Shown here: positions 10,097 to 18,569 of the stretch, one piece after another
Layout of the letters: every line of letters begins with the position of its first letter
How positions within the stretch are numbered: position 1 is the stretch's first letter
The notes under the pieces: generated by a model
The model's database searches: none
The model's input: only the letters and a program-made list of their open reading frames with translations
Told to the model about the DNA's origin: nothing
NCBI RefSeq assembly: GCF_014083985.1
Contig: NZ_CP046907.1
Span: forward strand, 62,001-126,000
Source of the DNA: Streptomyces sp. SCUT-3
Lineage (GTDB): Bacteria > Actinomycetota > Actinomycetes > Streptomycetales > Streptomycetaceae
Direction of reading: 5' to 3'
DNA length: 64,000 nucleotides
Made by a program: the position numbers and the translations under genes

Positions 10097-11125
10097 ATGC
10101 AGAGTCAGAGCGCAGACGTGGGCGGGCCCCCGAGGGTCGGCATCACCGCCGTCGGCTCCTGCCTTCCGGAACGGGTCCTGACCTCCCGCCGGTTGCAGGA
10201 GGAGGTGGCCGGGGCCAGCGGACTGCCCCTGCCCCCGGGGCTGTTCGAGAGGGCCACCGGGATCCGCACCCGCCGCGTGGCCGCGGAGGACGAGTACGCC
10301 TCGACCCTGGCGGTGGGGGCCGCCCGCACCGCGCTGGACCGCGCCGGGCTCGACCCGCTCGACGTGGACCTGCTGGTGTTCGCCTCGGCCACCCGCGACG
10401 TGGCCGAACCGGCCACCGCGCACATCGTGCAGGCCGAACTGGGCGGCCGGGCGCACGCGCTGGACGTGACCAACGCCTGCAACAGCTTCGTCAACGGCAT
10501 CGACACCGCGCGGGCGATGATCCTGGCCGGCCGCGCCCGCCGGGCGCTGGTGGTAACCGGGGAGACGCCCGGCCGGGCGGTGCGCCGCAACCCCGGCAGC
10601 CTCGCGCAGCTCCGCGACGGGTTCGCGGGCTACACCTTCGGCGACGCGGGCGCGGCCGTCGTCCTCGAGCCCGTGGGCCGCGGCGGCATCCTCGACGTGG
10701 ACGCCGAGACGCACTCCGAGCACTGGCGGGTCGGCGGGATCCCCGGCGGCGGTTCGCGCCACCCGCGCGGGGACGAGCACACCTACTTCCACGGCGACGG
10801 CGGCGAACTGCGGGCGGTCTTCGAGAAGGTGGGCACCTCGGTGCTGGACCGGGTCCGGCACCGCACCGGCCTGGACTGGGGCGACTTCCGGCACGTCCTC
10901 GTCCACCAGGTCACGGTGCCCTACCTGGAGCGGTTCGCGGAGGTCACCGGTGTTCCCGAGGACCGGCTGGTGGTCACCGTCGCGGAGCTGGGCAACGTCG
11001 CCAGCGCCTCCCTGGGGGTGCAGCTGGACCGCGTGCACGCCGGGCTGCGCCCCGGCGACCGGGTGCTGTTCGTCGGCCTCGGCGGCGGGGTCAGCATCAT
11101 GACGATGGTCTGGGAGCAGGCGTGA
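10097..11125 (+). CDS. 3-oxoacyl-ACP synthase III family protein (FabH/OleA-like)
   Basis: The 342-residue thiolase-fold condensing enzyme has the catalytic triad of the KAS III family: Cys128 in DVTNACNSFVNG, His270 in VHQVTVPYL and Asn300 in ELGNVASAS. The chain FGDAGAAVVLEP precedes the substrate-binding half. Members either start fatty acid synthesis or, like OleA, join two acyl chains head to head. The downstream AMP ligase and epimerase/dehydrogenase favour the OleA-like reading, by inference. It is the first gene of a five-gene operon and its GTGA end overlaps the next start. Confidence 0.88.
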   Translation: MQSQSADVGGPPRVGITAVGSCLPERVLTSRRLQEEVAGASGLPLPPGLFERATGIRTRRVAAEDEYASTLAVGAARTALDRAGLDPLDVDLLVFASATRDVAEPATAHIVQAELGGRAHALDVTNACNSFVNGIDTARAMILAGRARRALVVTGETPGRAVRRNPGSLAQLRDGFAGYTFGDAGAAVVLEPVGRGGILDVDAETHSEHWRVGGIPGGGSRHPRGDEHTYFHGDGGELRAVFEKVGTSVLDRVRHRTGLDWGDFRHVLVHQVTVPYLERFAEVTGVPEDRLVVTVAELGNVASASLGVQLDRVHAGLRPGDRVLFVGLGGGVSIMTMVWEQA

Positions 11126-11862
11126 GCGCGCTGTGGGTGGTGGTGCCCGCCCACCAGGAGGAGCAGCGCATCGGCGCCACGCTGGAGGCGCTGGCCGCCC
11201 AGACCGACCGGGACTTCGCCCTGGTGGTCGTGGACAACGCCTCCACCGACGGCACCGCCGGCATCGCGCGGGAGTTCGCCCGCACCGCGCCGTTCCCGGT
11301 GCACGTCGTCGGCGAGCCCGACAAGGGCGTGGGCTGCGCCGTCGACACCGGGTTCCGGTACGCGATCGGGCGCGGTGCCGTGCTGCTCGCCCGCACCGAC
11401 GCCGACTGCCTGCCGCACCCCGGGTGGACGGCCGCCGCCCGGGCCGCGCTGGAGGCGGGTGCCGCAATGGTGTGCGGGCGCATCGACGCCCGCCGCGACG
11501 AGCACGGGCCGCTGGGCAGGGCCGCGTTCCGGGCCCTGGTCGCCGCCGCCGCGCTCTTCGGCCGGCTGCGGCCCGCCCACCGGCGCCGGCACGGCTACCT
11601 GGCGCCGTACCGGATGCACGCGGGCAACAACATGGCGATCACCGCCCGGCTGTACCTGGACGTCGGCGGCATGCCGCGCCGCCCCTCCCCCACCGACCGG
11701 GCGTTCCTGAACCGGGTGCGCCGCCGCACCGCCTCCATAACCCGCTCCAGGGCGATGGTCGTGGAGAACTCCACGCGCCGCCTGCGCGCCTACGGGATCG
11801 CCGGAACCGCCCGCTGGTACCTCGACGGGGGCAGTGGCCGCCACGGGGAGGACCCGCGCTGA
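11122..11862 (+). CDS. Family 2 glycosyltransferase
   Basis: The 246-residue protein starts WVVVPAHQEEQRIGATLEAL, then LVVVDNASTDGTAGIA, the nucleotide-sugar-binding start of GT2 enzymes, with the metal-binding DAD in ARTDADCLPH. No clear membrane anchor is seen, though a short hydrophobic stretch (FRALVAAAALFG) lies mid-protein. The GTG start overlaps the previous stop and the stop overlaps the following ATG. In this operon it may glycosylate the long-chain product or a precursor. The acceptor is unknown. Confidence 0.88.
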   Translation: MSALWVVVPAHQEEQRIGATLEALAAQTDRDFALVVVDNASTDGTAGIAREFARTAPFPVHVVGEPDKGVGCAVDTGFRYAIGRGAVLLARTDADCLPHPGWTAAARAALEAGAAMVCGRIDARRDEHGPLGRAAFRALVAAAALFGRLRPAHRRRHGYLAPYRMHAGNNMAITARLYLDVGGMPRRPSPTDRAFLNRVRRRTASITRSRAMVVENSTRRLRAYGIAGTARWYLDGGSGRHGEDPR

Positions 11863-13342
11863 TGCTCGCCTCCCTCGCACACACCCTCCGCAGGAACGCC
11901 CACCGGCCCGCCGTCCTGGGCACGACCCGCACCGGGGCCGTGCGGACCGCGGCCACCTGCGGCGAACTGGCCGACCTCGCCGACACCTGCGCCGCCGCCC
12001 TGCACGCGCGGGGCGTCGAACGCGGCGGCACGGTCGCGGTGGCGGTGCGGCCCGGGCCGCGCGCCCTCGCCGTGATGCTCGCCGTGCACCGCCTCGGGCT
12101 GCGGGCCGCGGTCCTGGACCCGGGGGCGGGCCCCGACGTGCTGCGGGCCCGGCTCGCCCTCGCCCGCCCCGACGTGGTGCTCGCCGACGCCGCCGCGCAG
12201 GCCGTCGCAGGGTGGGCGCGGCCGCTGGCCCGCCGCGCCCGGCTCGCCCTCCCGGACCTGTCCGGTCTGGGGCCGGTGGCCACGGTCGGCCCCGGCTGCC
12301 CGGCTGCGCCCCCTCGCTGGAGGGGTCCGCCCGGGCGGCCGTCCTGCCCCCGCCGGTGGACGGGGACGGGGACGCCGTCATCGTGTTCACCTCCGGCACC
12401 ACGTCGCGGCCCCGCGCCGTGGTGCACTCCCGGTCCGGGCTCGACGCCGGCATGGCGCAGGTCGCCGGCCTGGTGCGGCCCGCGGCCGGGGAGCCGGTGC
12501 TCGGCGGCACTTTCTTCGTGCTCGTCCCCTCCCTGGCGAGCGGCGCCCCGGTCGCACTGCCCGCCCGGTCGCCCCGCGTCCTGGCCCGGCAGCTGCGGCG
12601 GCTGCGGCCGCAGGCCGCCTACCTGACCCCGCCCCAGCTGCGGGCCGCACTGGCGGCCGGCGCCGGGTTCACCGGGCGGGTGTGGACCGGTTCCGCCCCG
12701 GCGAGCGCCGACCTGCTGACCCGCGTCAAGGCCGCCGGGGCCGACGAGGCGTGGGGGGTGTACGCGCTCACCGAACTGTTCCCCGCGGCCGCCGTCGAAC
12801 AGGCGGAGAAGGCCGCGTTCACCGGGGACGGGGACCTGGTCGGGGAACCGCTGCCCGGCGTCGGGATGAAGTCCGGACCGGCCGGGGAGCTGATGCTGTC
12901 CGGGCCGGCCGCCCGGCACCGCTACCTCGGCGAGGAGCCCGACCCCTGGGTGCGCACGGGCGACCGGGCGCGTCCGGACGGCGGCAGGATCGTGCTCGAG
13001 GGCCGCTGCAAGGACATGGTGCTGCGCGGCGCGGAGAACATCTACCCGGGCCTGTACGAGCCCGCCCTGCACGTGCCCGGCGTCGAACTCGCCCTGCTCG
13101 TCGGGGTGCCGGTCGGTGACGGCGACGAACGCCTGGTCGCCGTGGTGCAGCCCGCCCCGGGCGCCGACCGCGCCCGGGTGCGCGCCGCCCTGGCCGGCCC
13201 GCTGGCCCGGATGGGCACCGCCCGCCCGGACGCGCTGCTGCTGGCCGACGTCCCGCTGGCCGGCCGTTCCCGCAAGCCCGACCGCGCGGCCGCCGCCCGG
13301 CTGGCGGCGGCCCGGCTGGGCGCGCCCGGGAGAACCCGGTGA
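11862..13342 (+). CDS. Class I adenylate-forming (AMP) ligase, OleC-like position, one-base frameshift
   Basis: Repaired, the protein is 493 residues. It carries VFTSGTTSRPRAVVHS (ATP loop), YALTELFP, VRTGDRARPDGGRIVLEG with KDMVLRGAENIYP (hinge and A8), and the catalytic lysine in GRSRKPDR near the end. Residues 1-149 are in one frame and the rest in another. The switch is at the C5 run 12309-12313; a sixth C restores the frame through to the stop. Enzymes of this kind activate fatty acids or, as in OleC, act on beta-hydroxy acids. Ends overlap both neighbours. Confidence 0.85.
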
Positions 13343-14505
13343 GCGCGGCCCGCCGGCGCGACCGCCGGGTCTACCTGAGCGCCCACCCGGTGCTGTTCGC
13401 CCTGCTGGCCGCGGCACGCCGGCGCCCCGCGGTGCGGCTGGGCGGGACCGTGCTCGTGCACGGGAGCGAGGCGTACCGGCAGGTGCTGACCCGGGTCCCG
13501 CTGGACCGCTCCGCGGCGGGCACCACCGGCGGCGCCGGCCGGCAGCTGTCCGGCGGAGGGGTGCTGTTCGACCAGGACGGCGGAGGCCACCGCGACTCCC
13601 GCCGGGCCGTGTCCGACGGCCTCGGCGCGGCCGGGGTGGAGCGGCTGCGCCCGGTGTGGCGCGAAGTCCTCGGCCGCCGGCTCGCCCCGCTGGCCGCCGG
13701 CCGCACCGTCGACCTCGTCCCGGTGGCCCGGGAACTGGCCGGGGCCACGGTCTGCGCGCTGCTGGGGACGGACGCGGACCCGTCGGCCGTCGCCGGCGCG
13801 GCCGCGGACGCGGCGGCCGCCGCCGTGCGCGACCACCTGCCCGGGCCGCGCCGCCCCGGGACGGCCCGGGCCGCCGCGCAGGCCGCGGCCCGGCTGACGT
13901 CCCTCCTCGGCCCGGTCGGCGACGGCCGCGACGGAGACTGCGGGGAGGGCGGGGACGGGGACGGGGAGGGCGGTGCGGGACTGCGGGCGATGCTCGCCGT
14001 AGCCGCGGTCAGTACCACCGCCGCCGCCCTGCCCCGTGCGGCCGCGTGGTGCGCCGACGCCGGCTGGTGGGGCCCGGCCGCCGACGACCGGCTGCGCCCG
14101 GCCCTGGTGTCCGAGCTGCTGAGGGTCACCGCCCCGTCCCCGCTGCTCCCCCGGGTCGCCGCGGCCGGTGCCGAGGCGGGCGGCTGCCCGGTGCGGGCCG
14201 GGGACCGGCTGCTGCTGGTCGCGCGGCACGCCGCGCTCGCGCACAGCCGCGGGCCCGACCCGTACCGTCCGGCCCCTCCCGCCGTCGCACAGCTGGTGTT
14301 CGGGGCCGGCCCGCACGCCTGCCCCGGCGCCCGCCTGGCCCGGGCCCAGCTCGACGACACCCTGGCCGCACTGGCCCCGCACCGGCCGTCCGTGGTGCGC
14401 GCGCGGGCGGACCGCGCCGCCGCGCTGCCGGGCTGGCGCTCCCTGACCGTCCGGGCGGGCACCGTCCGGGCGGGCACCGCCCGCGCACCCCTGGAGGACC
14501 GTTGA
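13339..14505 (+). CDS. Cytochrome P450
   Basis: The 388-residue protein has the haem-binding loop FGAGPHACPGARLA with Cys328 as the thiolate ligand and an ExxR motif at 259-262 (ELLR). The oxygen-activating I-helix normally reads AGxE/DTT. Here the corresponding segment is AAVSTTAAA (222-230), keeping the threonines but lacking the glycine and the acidic residue, which is unusual for a hydroxylase. A Gly/Asp-rich insert lies at about 191-212. It needs ferredoxin partners encoded elsewhere. GTGA overlap with the ligase and TTGA overlap with the next gene show cotranslation. Confidence 0.9.
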   Translation: MSAARRRDRRVYLSAHPVLFALLAAARRRPAVRLGGTVLVHGSEAYRQVLTRVPLDRSAAGTTGGAGRQLSGGGVLFDQDGGGHRDSRRAVSDGLGAAGVERLRPVWREVLGRRLAPLAAGRTVDLVPVARELAGATVCALLGTDADPSAVAGAAADAAAAAVRDHLPGPRRPGTARAAAQAAARLTSLLGPVGDGRDGDCGEGGDGDGEGGAGLRAMLAVAAVSTTAAALPRAAAWCADAGWWGPAADDRLRPALVSELLRVTAPSPLLPRVAAAGAEAGGCPVRAGDRLLLVARHAALAHSRGPDPYRPAPPAVAQLVFGAGPHACPGARLARAQLDDTLAALAPHRPSVVRARADRAAALPGWRSLTVRAGTVRAGTARAPLEDR

Positions 14506-15419
14506 TCCGGATCGCCGTGACCGGGGCCGGCGGCTTCTGCGGCTCCCACGTCGCCACTGCCGCGGCGGCCTCGGGCGCCGACGTGGTGTGCGTGGGACGC
14601 AGACCGGGCCCGGTGGGGCGGCACGTGCCCTGGGAGGCCTCGGCCGACGTCCCCGACCTGGGAGGCGCCGACGTCGTCGTGCACTGCGCGGCCGCCGTCG
14701 GCGACCCCGTACCGGGCTCGCCGGCCGAGGCGTCGATGCGCGCGGTCAACGTCGACGGCACGGCACGGCTGCTGCGGGCCGCCGCCGGACGCCCGGTGGT
14801 GTGGGTGAGCAGCGCGAGCGTCTACGCCCCGGGGCCGAAAGGCGGACGGGTCCGCGAGGACCACCCGGTCGGCGGGCACCTGAACGCGTACGGCCGCACC
14901 AAGGCGGAGGGCGAGGCCCTGGCCCTCGCGGCGGGCGCGGTGGTGCTCAGGCCCCGTGCCGTGTACGGCACCGGCGACCCGCACCTGGTGCCCCGGCTCC
15001 TCGCCGGGGTCCGGGCGGGCCTGCTCCTGCTGCCCGGACCCGACACGGAGCTGAGCCTGACGGCCGTGGAGAACCTCGCCTACGCCTGCCTGGCCGCCGC
15101 CGGCTGGCCGCCGGGCGCCTACAACATCGCCGACCCGGCCCCCTACCGGCGCGACGATGCCGTGCGCGCCGTGCTGCACGCCCACGGCGTGCGGGCGCGG
15201 ATCCGGCACCTGCCGGTGCCGGTGGCGGTGGCCGCGGCGACGGCGGCGCAGGCGCTGACGCGCCTGCGCCCGCACTCCGGGCCCGCACTCACCCGCTACG
15301 CCGTCGACCAGCTCGCCCACGGCGTCGTCCTGGACGTCGGAAAGGCCGAGAGCCGGGGCTGGACGGCGCGCCGCGGCCTGGCCGACCACCTCTCCGCGGT
15401 GCGGAATTCCGGCACCTGA
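14502..15419 (+). CDS. NAD(P)-dependent epimerase/dehydratase (extended SDR, OleD-like position)
   Basis: The 305-residue protein begins IRIAVTGAGGFCGSHVA, the TGxxGxxG cofactor loop of extended SDRs. It keeps the catalytic serine (WVSSASVYAPG) and YGRTK (YxxxK). The TTG start is supported by GGAGGA 5 nt upstream and the TTGA overlap with the P450 stop. Extended SDRs include sugar epimerases and 3-beta-HSD-like enzymes such as OleD, which reduces the beta-keto acid made by OleA. The presence of a KAS III and an AMP ligase in the same operon favours the latter, but a sugar-modifying role beside the glycosyltransferase is possible. Confidence 0.85.
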   Translation: MIRIAVTGAGGFCGSHVATAAAASGADVVCVGRRPGPVGRHVPWEASADVPDLGGADVVVHCAAAVGDPVPGSPAEASMRAVNVDGTARLLRAAAGRPVVWVSSASVYAPGPKGGRVREDHPVGGHLNAYGRTKAEGEALALAAGAVVLRPRAVYGTGDPHLVPRLLAGVRAGLLLLPGPDTELSLTAVENLAYACLAAAGWPPGAYNIADPAPYRRDDAVRAVLHAHGVRARIRHLPVPVAVAAATAAQALTRLRPHSGPALTRYAVDQLAHGVVLDVGKAESRGWTARRGLADHLSAVRNSGT

Positions 15420-15534
15420 CCCGGCCCCGCCCGGCGCGGACCCCGCCCCGCCGGCCCGTGGGCAGGGACCCCGGCGGCGGTCCTCCGGCCGGACAGGAGA
15501 ACCACGTGCCGCGGCCGGAGGATGGGAGGAGTTG

Positions 15535-15583
15535 CGCCGGGCACGTCGGACGTGCCGGGCACGTCGGGCGTGCCGGGAGGACA
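15535..15583. repeat. Short tandem repeat before the MFS gene
   Basis: GGGCACGTCGG(A/G)CGTGCCG-type units are repeated about 2.5 times in the 190-bp gap before the MFS start. Function unknown. Confidence 0.5.
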
Positions 15584-15608
15584 CCTCGTCCGGGAGGAGG
15601 GCCGGGCC

Positions 15609-16922
15609 GTGGGAACGGTGGGACCCCCGCACGGCGGCACGCCGGTCTCCGGGAACACCGCCGCCGTCCCGCCGCCCCGGATGGGGCCGTGGCGGTTCGT
15701 GCTGGCCTTCGGAACCGTGAGCCTGCTCGCGGACTTCGTCTACGAGGGCGCCCGCTCCGTCACCGGTCCGCTCCTGGCCCGGCTGGGCGCGAGCGCCGCC
15801 GTGGTCGGGGCTGTCACCGGGGCCGGTGAGGCCGCGGCCCTAGTGCTGCGGCTGGCCTCCGGGCCCCTGGCCGACCGCACCCGCCGCTTCTGGGCCTGGA
15901 CCGTCGCCGGATACGCGCTGTCCGTACTGACCGTGCCCTTCCTCGGCCTGGTCTCCACCCTGTGGGCGGCCGGCGCCCTGGTACTGGCCGAGCGGGTGGG
16001 CAAGGCGGTCCGCTCCCCGGCCAAGGACACCCTGCTCTCCCACGCCACCGCCGCCACCGGCCGCGGCCGCGGGTTCGGCGTCCACGAGGCGATGGACCAG
16101 ATCGGTGCCCTGATCGGCCCCCTGGTGGTGGCCGCGGTGCTCGCCGCCGGCGGCGACGACTACGGCCCGGCGCTGGGCGTGCTGGCCGCTCCGGGAGTTC
16201 TGGTCCTGGGCCTGCTGGCGTGGCTGCGGTGGCGGGTTCCGGACCCCGCCTCCTACGAGACCGCCCCGGCCCCTGCCCCTGCCGGGGCTCGGGCCGGGGC
16301 CCCCGGGGCCGAGGCCTCCGAGGCCCCGGCCGGCGGCGCGCCCGACGCCGCGGCGGCCCGTACCGGCCCCCTGCCGCGGGCCTTCTGGGTCTTCGCCGCC
16401 TTCACCGCCATGACGACGGCGGGCTTCGCCACCTTCGGCGTGCTCTCGTTCCACCTGGTCGAACGCGATCTGCTGTCTCCCGCCGCGGTGCCCGTGGTGT
16501 ACGCCGCCGCGATGGGCGTCGACGCTCTCGCCGCCCTGGCCGTCGGCTGGGCCTACGACCGTCTCGGCCCCCGGGTGCTCGTGGTGCTGCCACTGCTGTC
16601 GGCCGCCGTGCCGGCCCTGGCCTTCTCCGACGCCCTCGTCCCGGCGGTGCTCGGCTCCCTGGCCTGGGGCGCGGCCACCGGCGTGCAGGAGTCCACCCTG
16701 CGGGCCACCGTCGCTGATCTGGTCCCCTCCGGCCGCCGGGCCACCGCCTACGGCCTGTTCGCCGCCGTCATGGGCGCCGCCGCCGCGGTCGGCGGGACCC
16801 TGGCCGGCGTCCTGTACGAGAGGTCCGTCCCCGCGCTGGTCACCGTCACCGCGTCCGTGCAGGCCGCGGCCCTCCTGCTGCTCGCCGTCCTGCTCCCCCG
16901 GCGCCGCACCGGACGGCGGTGA
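15609..16922 (+). CDS. MFS transporter
   Basis: About 437 residues with roughly 12 membrane segments. The first is FVLAFGTVSLLADFVYEGA, and loop 2-3 has the MFS motif GPLADRTRRFW. A central, probably cytoplasmic, Ala/Pro/Gly-rich loop separates the halves. The GTG at 15609 was chosen because GGGAGGAGGG lies 8-9 nt upstream; MGPWRF at 15681 is an alternative. It follows the ketosynthase operon in the same direction after 189 bp and could export its product, but the gap leaves cotranscription open. Confidence 0.85.
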   Translation: MGTVGPPHGGTPVSGNTAAVPPPRMGPWRFVLAFGTVSLLADFVYEGARSVTGPLLARLGASAAVVGAVTGAGEAAALVLRLASGPLADRTRRFWAWTVAGYALSVLTVPFLGLVSTLWAAGALVLAERVGKAVRSPAKDTLLSHATAATGRGRGFGVHEAMDQIGALIGPLVVAAVLAAGGDDYGPALGVLAAPGVLVLGLLAWLRWRVPDPASYETAPAPAPAGARAGAPGAEASEAPAGGAPDAAAARTGPLPRAFWVFAAFTAMTTAGFATFGVLSFHLVERDLLSPAAVPVVYAAAMGVDALAALAVGWAYDRLGPRVLVVLPLLSAAVPALAFSDALVPAVLGSLAWGAATGVQESTLRATVADLVPSGRRATAYGLFAAVMGAAAAVGGTLAGVLYERSVPALVTVTASVQAAALLLLAVLLPRRRTGRR

Positions 16923-17074
16923 ACCCGTCCCCCTCCCCGTGCGGATTCCCGCGGGCAGCCCGGCCGCGATGCCCCCGCCGGGTGACCGGGGTGCCGGGAG
17001 ACCGGGGTGCCGGATGTGCGCTGGATCGCACCGATACCCGGTTGACGCACCGGCGATCGCAAAGAGAAGCTTCT

Positions 17075-17190
17075 CAGCAAGATATTCACGTCGAGACGGC
17101 GGTGCGCGGGAATCCGGCGGGGATCCGCGGCGTTCCCGTCACCGCGGCCGGGGGTGCCCCCTCGCGCACCGTCCCACGAGCGCGAGGGTC
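17075..17190 (+). promoter_or_regulatory. Cobalamin (B12) riboswitch-like leader
   Basis: The segment 17107-17145 reads GGGAATCCGGCGGGGATCCG, then CGGCGTTCCCGTCACCGC, close to the conserved B12-box core (GGGAANCCGGTGNNAATCCGG with CCCGCCACTGT). A hairpin with perfect 8-nt arms follows (CCCTCGCG 17159-17166, CGCGAGGG 17181-17188). Its right arm contains the GAGGG ribosome site for the ATG at 17197, so translational control by B12 is likely. Outer stems were not folded, so the 5' limit is approximate. Confidence 0.65.
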
Positions 17191-17196
17191 GAACCG

Positions 17197-17898
17197 ATGA
17201 ACGTCCTGCTGTCCCTGCTGACCCGAGGCGCCGCCGCGGGTGGCGCGGCCGGCCTGGTCAGCGGGGTCTTCTCCTATCTGCTCACCGATCCGGTCAGTGG
17301 TCGCCCGGGGTCCTCGGCGGCCGCCGGGAGCCCCCACGGGCACACCGGGATCCTGATGACGGGCACCGTCACCGGCCTGGTCCTCGGCGTGCTCTTCGCC
17401 GCCGTCTACGCGCTGCTGCACCGGCGCGACCCGGACAGGGCGATCTGGTCACGGACCCTGCCCCTGGCCGCGGCGGGCTTCGCCGCCGTCGGACTGCTGC
17501 CGTTCCTGTGGGACCCGGCCGGCCCGCCGGGCGCGGGCGGCCGGACGCCTGCCGGCCCGGGCGCCGATGCGTGGCCGACCGCGGTCGCCGTGGGGCTGGT
17601 CACCCCCGTCCTGGCGCGGTTCCTGCACAGGCTGATGGCCGAGTCCGGCCACGGCGCCACCGTGCGGCGGCTGGCCGTGGCGGCGGTCGTCGTCCTCGGC
17701 CTCGGCACCCTGTTCGCGTTCCCGGGCAGCCCGGCGGTGGGCGTCCCGGCCGACGCGCTGCGGGACTTCCGGGTGCTGTCACTGTCCGCCACCGCCGTGC
17801 TGTGGGCCGGGCTGGGCCTCGGCTTCGGCGCCCTGGGCCTGCGTTCGGCGCGCACGCGCACCGCACGCGCCGGGACGGCCGTCCCCACCGGGGACTGA
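17197..17898 (+). CDS. cbtA: CbtA family membrane protein (predicted cobalt transporter subunit)
   Basis: The 233-residue protein has about five hydrophobic segments and opens LLTRGAAAGGAAGLVSGVFS, the glycine-rich first helix of CbtA, followed by a His-containing loop (GSPHGHTG) and ALLHRRDPD. CbtA normally works with the small His-rich CbtB protein to bring in cobalt for B12 synthesis. No cbtB is visible immediately upstream, so it may have been lost or lie elsewhere. The B12-riboswitch-like leader directly before it agrees with cobalt or cobalamin function. Confidence 0.8.
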   Translation: MNVLLSLLTRGAAAGGAAGLVSGVFSYLLTDPVSGRPGSSAAAGSPHGHTGILMTGTVTGLVLGVLFAAVYALLHRRDPDRAIWSRTLPLAAAGFAAVGLLPFLWDPAGPPGAGGRTPAGPGADAWPTAVAVGLVTPVLARFLHRLMAESGHGATVRRLAVAAVVVLGLGTLFAFPGSPAVGVPADALRDFRVLSLSATAVLWAGLGLGFGALGLRSARTRTARAGTAVPTGD

Positions 17899-18094
17899 AC
17901 GACCGCAGGTCCGCCCCCGAATTCCGCCTCTGTCAGATACCCCCGACCGGCCACGCAAGAGCCGTCGAACCGGTGGGCGGCATCGGTACGGTCAGCACCT
18001 GCGATGCCACCACGCCAACTCCGGGTCTTCTGCCGGCTCGTGATGCGTTCGCCCGAGGAGCACCGCGTCCAGGCGCTCGACCTGCGCCCGAAGT

Positions 18095-18403
18095 TCACCG
18101 GCGGCCCTCGGCGGAAGCATGAACAGAGCATCCTGCATGCTTGTCCCGGGCCCAACCCGCGCCGCAACAGAGGCAGGTGAACTCCGCCTCCCATTGTCTC
18201 AACCGGCGCCTCGTGCCGTGGACGCGCACGGACCACACGCTCAGCGCCACCGCCACGACGCCCGGAGACAATCGTTCCCGTTCGAGCACACGGACAGCGG
18301 CATTCGCCGCTCCCGACAGATCTGGGACATCCCGATACCGCACCCAGGGTCTGCCCCGGTCGCGTTCCCGCGGCCGAAGTGAAGCCGGTGTTCTACGAGG
18401 CAC
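18095..18403 (-). CDS. Doubtful small hypothetical protein
   Basis: A 102-residue frame contains LSVWSVRVHGTRRRLRQWEA followed by EFTCLCCGAGW, which could be a zinc-ribbon-like CxxC pair. Many codons end in A or T, unlike the rest of the window, so this may be foreign or a decaying fragment. I do not recognise a family. No good ribosome site is visible. Confidence 0.3.
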   Translation of the reverse strand: MPRRTPASLRPRERDRGRPWVRYRDVPDLSGAANAAVRVLERERLSPGVVAVALSVWSVRVHGTRRRLRQWEAEFTCLCCGAGWARDKHAGCSVHASAEGRR

Positions 18404-18464
18404 GACCCCTTCGGATGCAAGTCATGGGCGGCATCCTCCCACAGCCCAAGATCGGCCGGACAGA

Positions 18465-18492
18465 ACCTGGTACTCCGGCCGTAGATCATCAT
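18465..18492 (+). repeat. Left copy of imperfect 28-bp inverted repeat
   Basis: ACCTGGTACTCCGGCCGTAG begins a 28-nt segment whose reverse complement recurs at 19574-19601 with a few mismatches. The pair brackets the GNAT gene and the IS701 remnant. Confidence 0.5.
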
Positions 18493-18569
18493 GCGCCCTG
18501 GTCCTGGGGCTGTCTGCCGCCGGCGGAAACTCAGGTGGCCTCAGCGCACGATCCGGATAGAGTCGGGCG

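Larger units (their letters stand above)
17899..18569. other. Gene-poor stretch with lower-GC, possibly decayed sequence
   Basis: No convincing intact gene. Codon bias in every frame is weaker than in neighbours. A short minus-strand frame (18095-18403) and one half of an imperfect inverted repeat (18465-18492) lie here. It begins an accessory patch extending to about 21.3 kb. Confidence 0.5.

Noticed and set aside
18241-18492. Small minus-strand gene of about 83 codons
   Set aside because: Overlaps another doubtful frame, has no ribosome site and no recognisable family.
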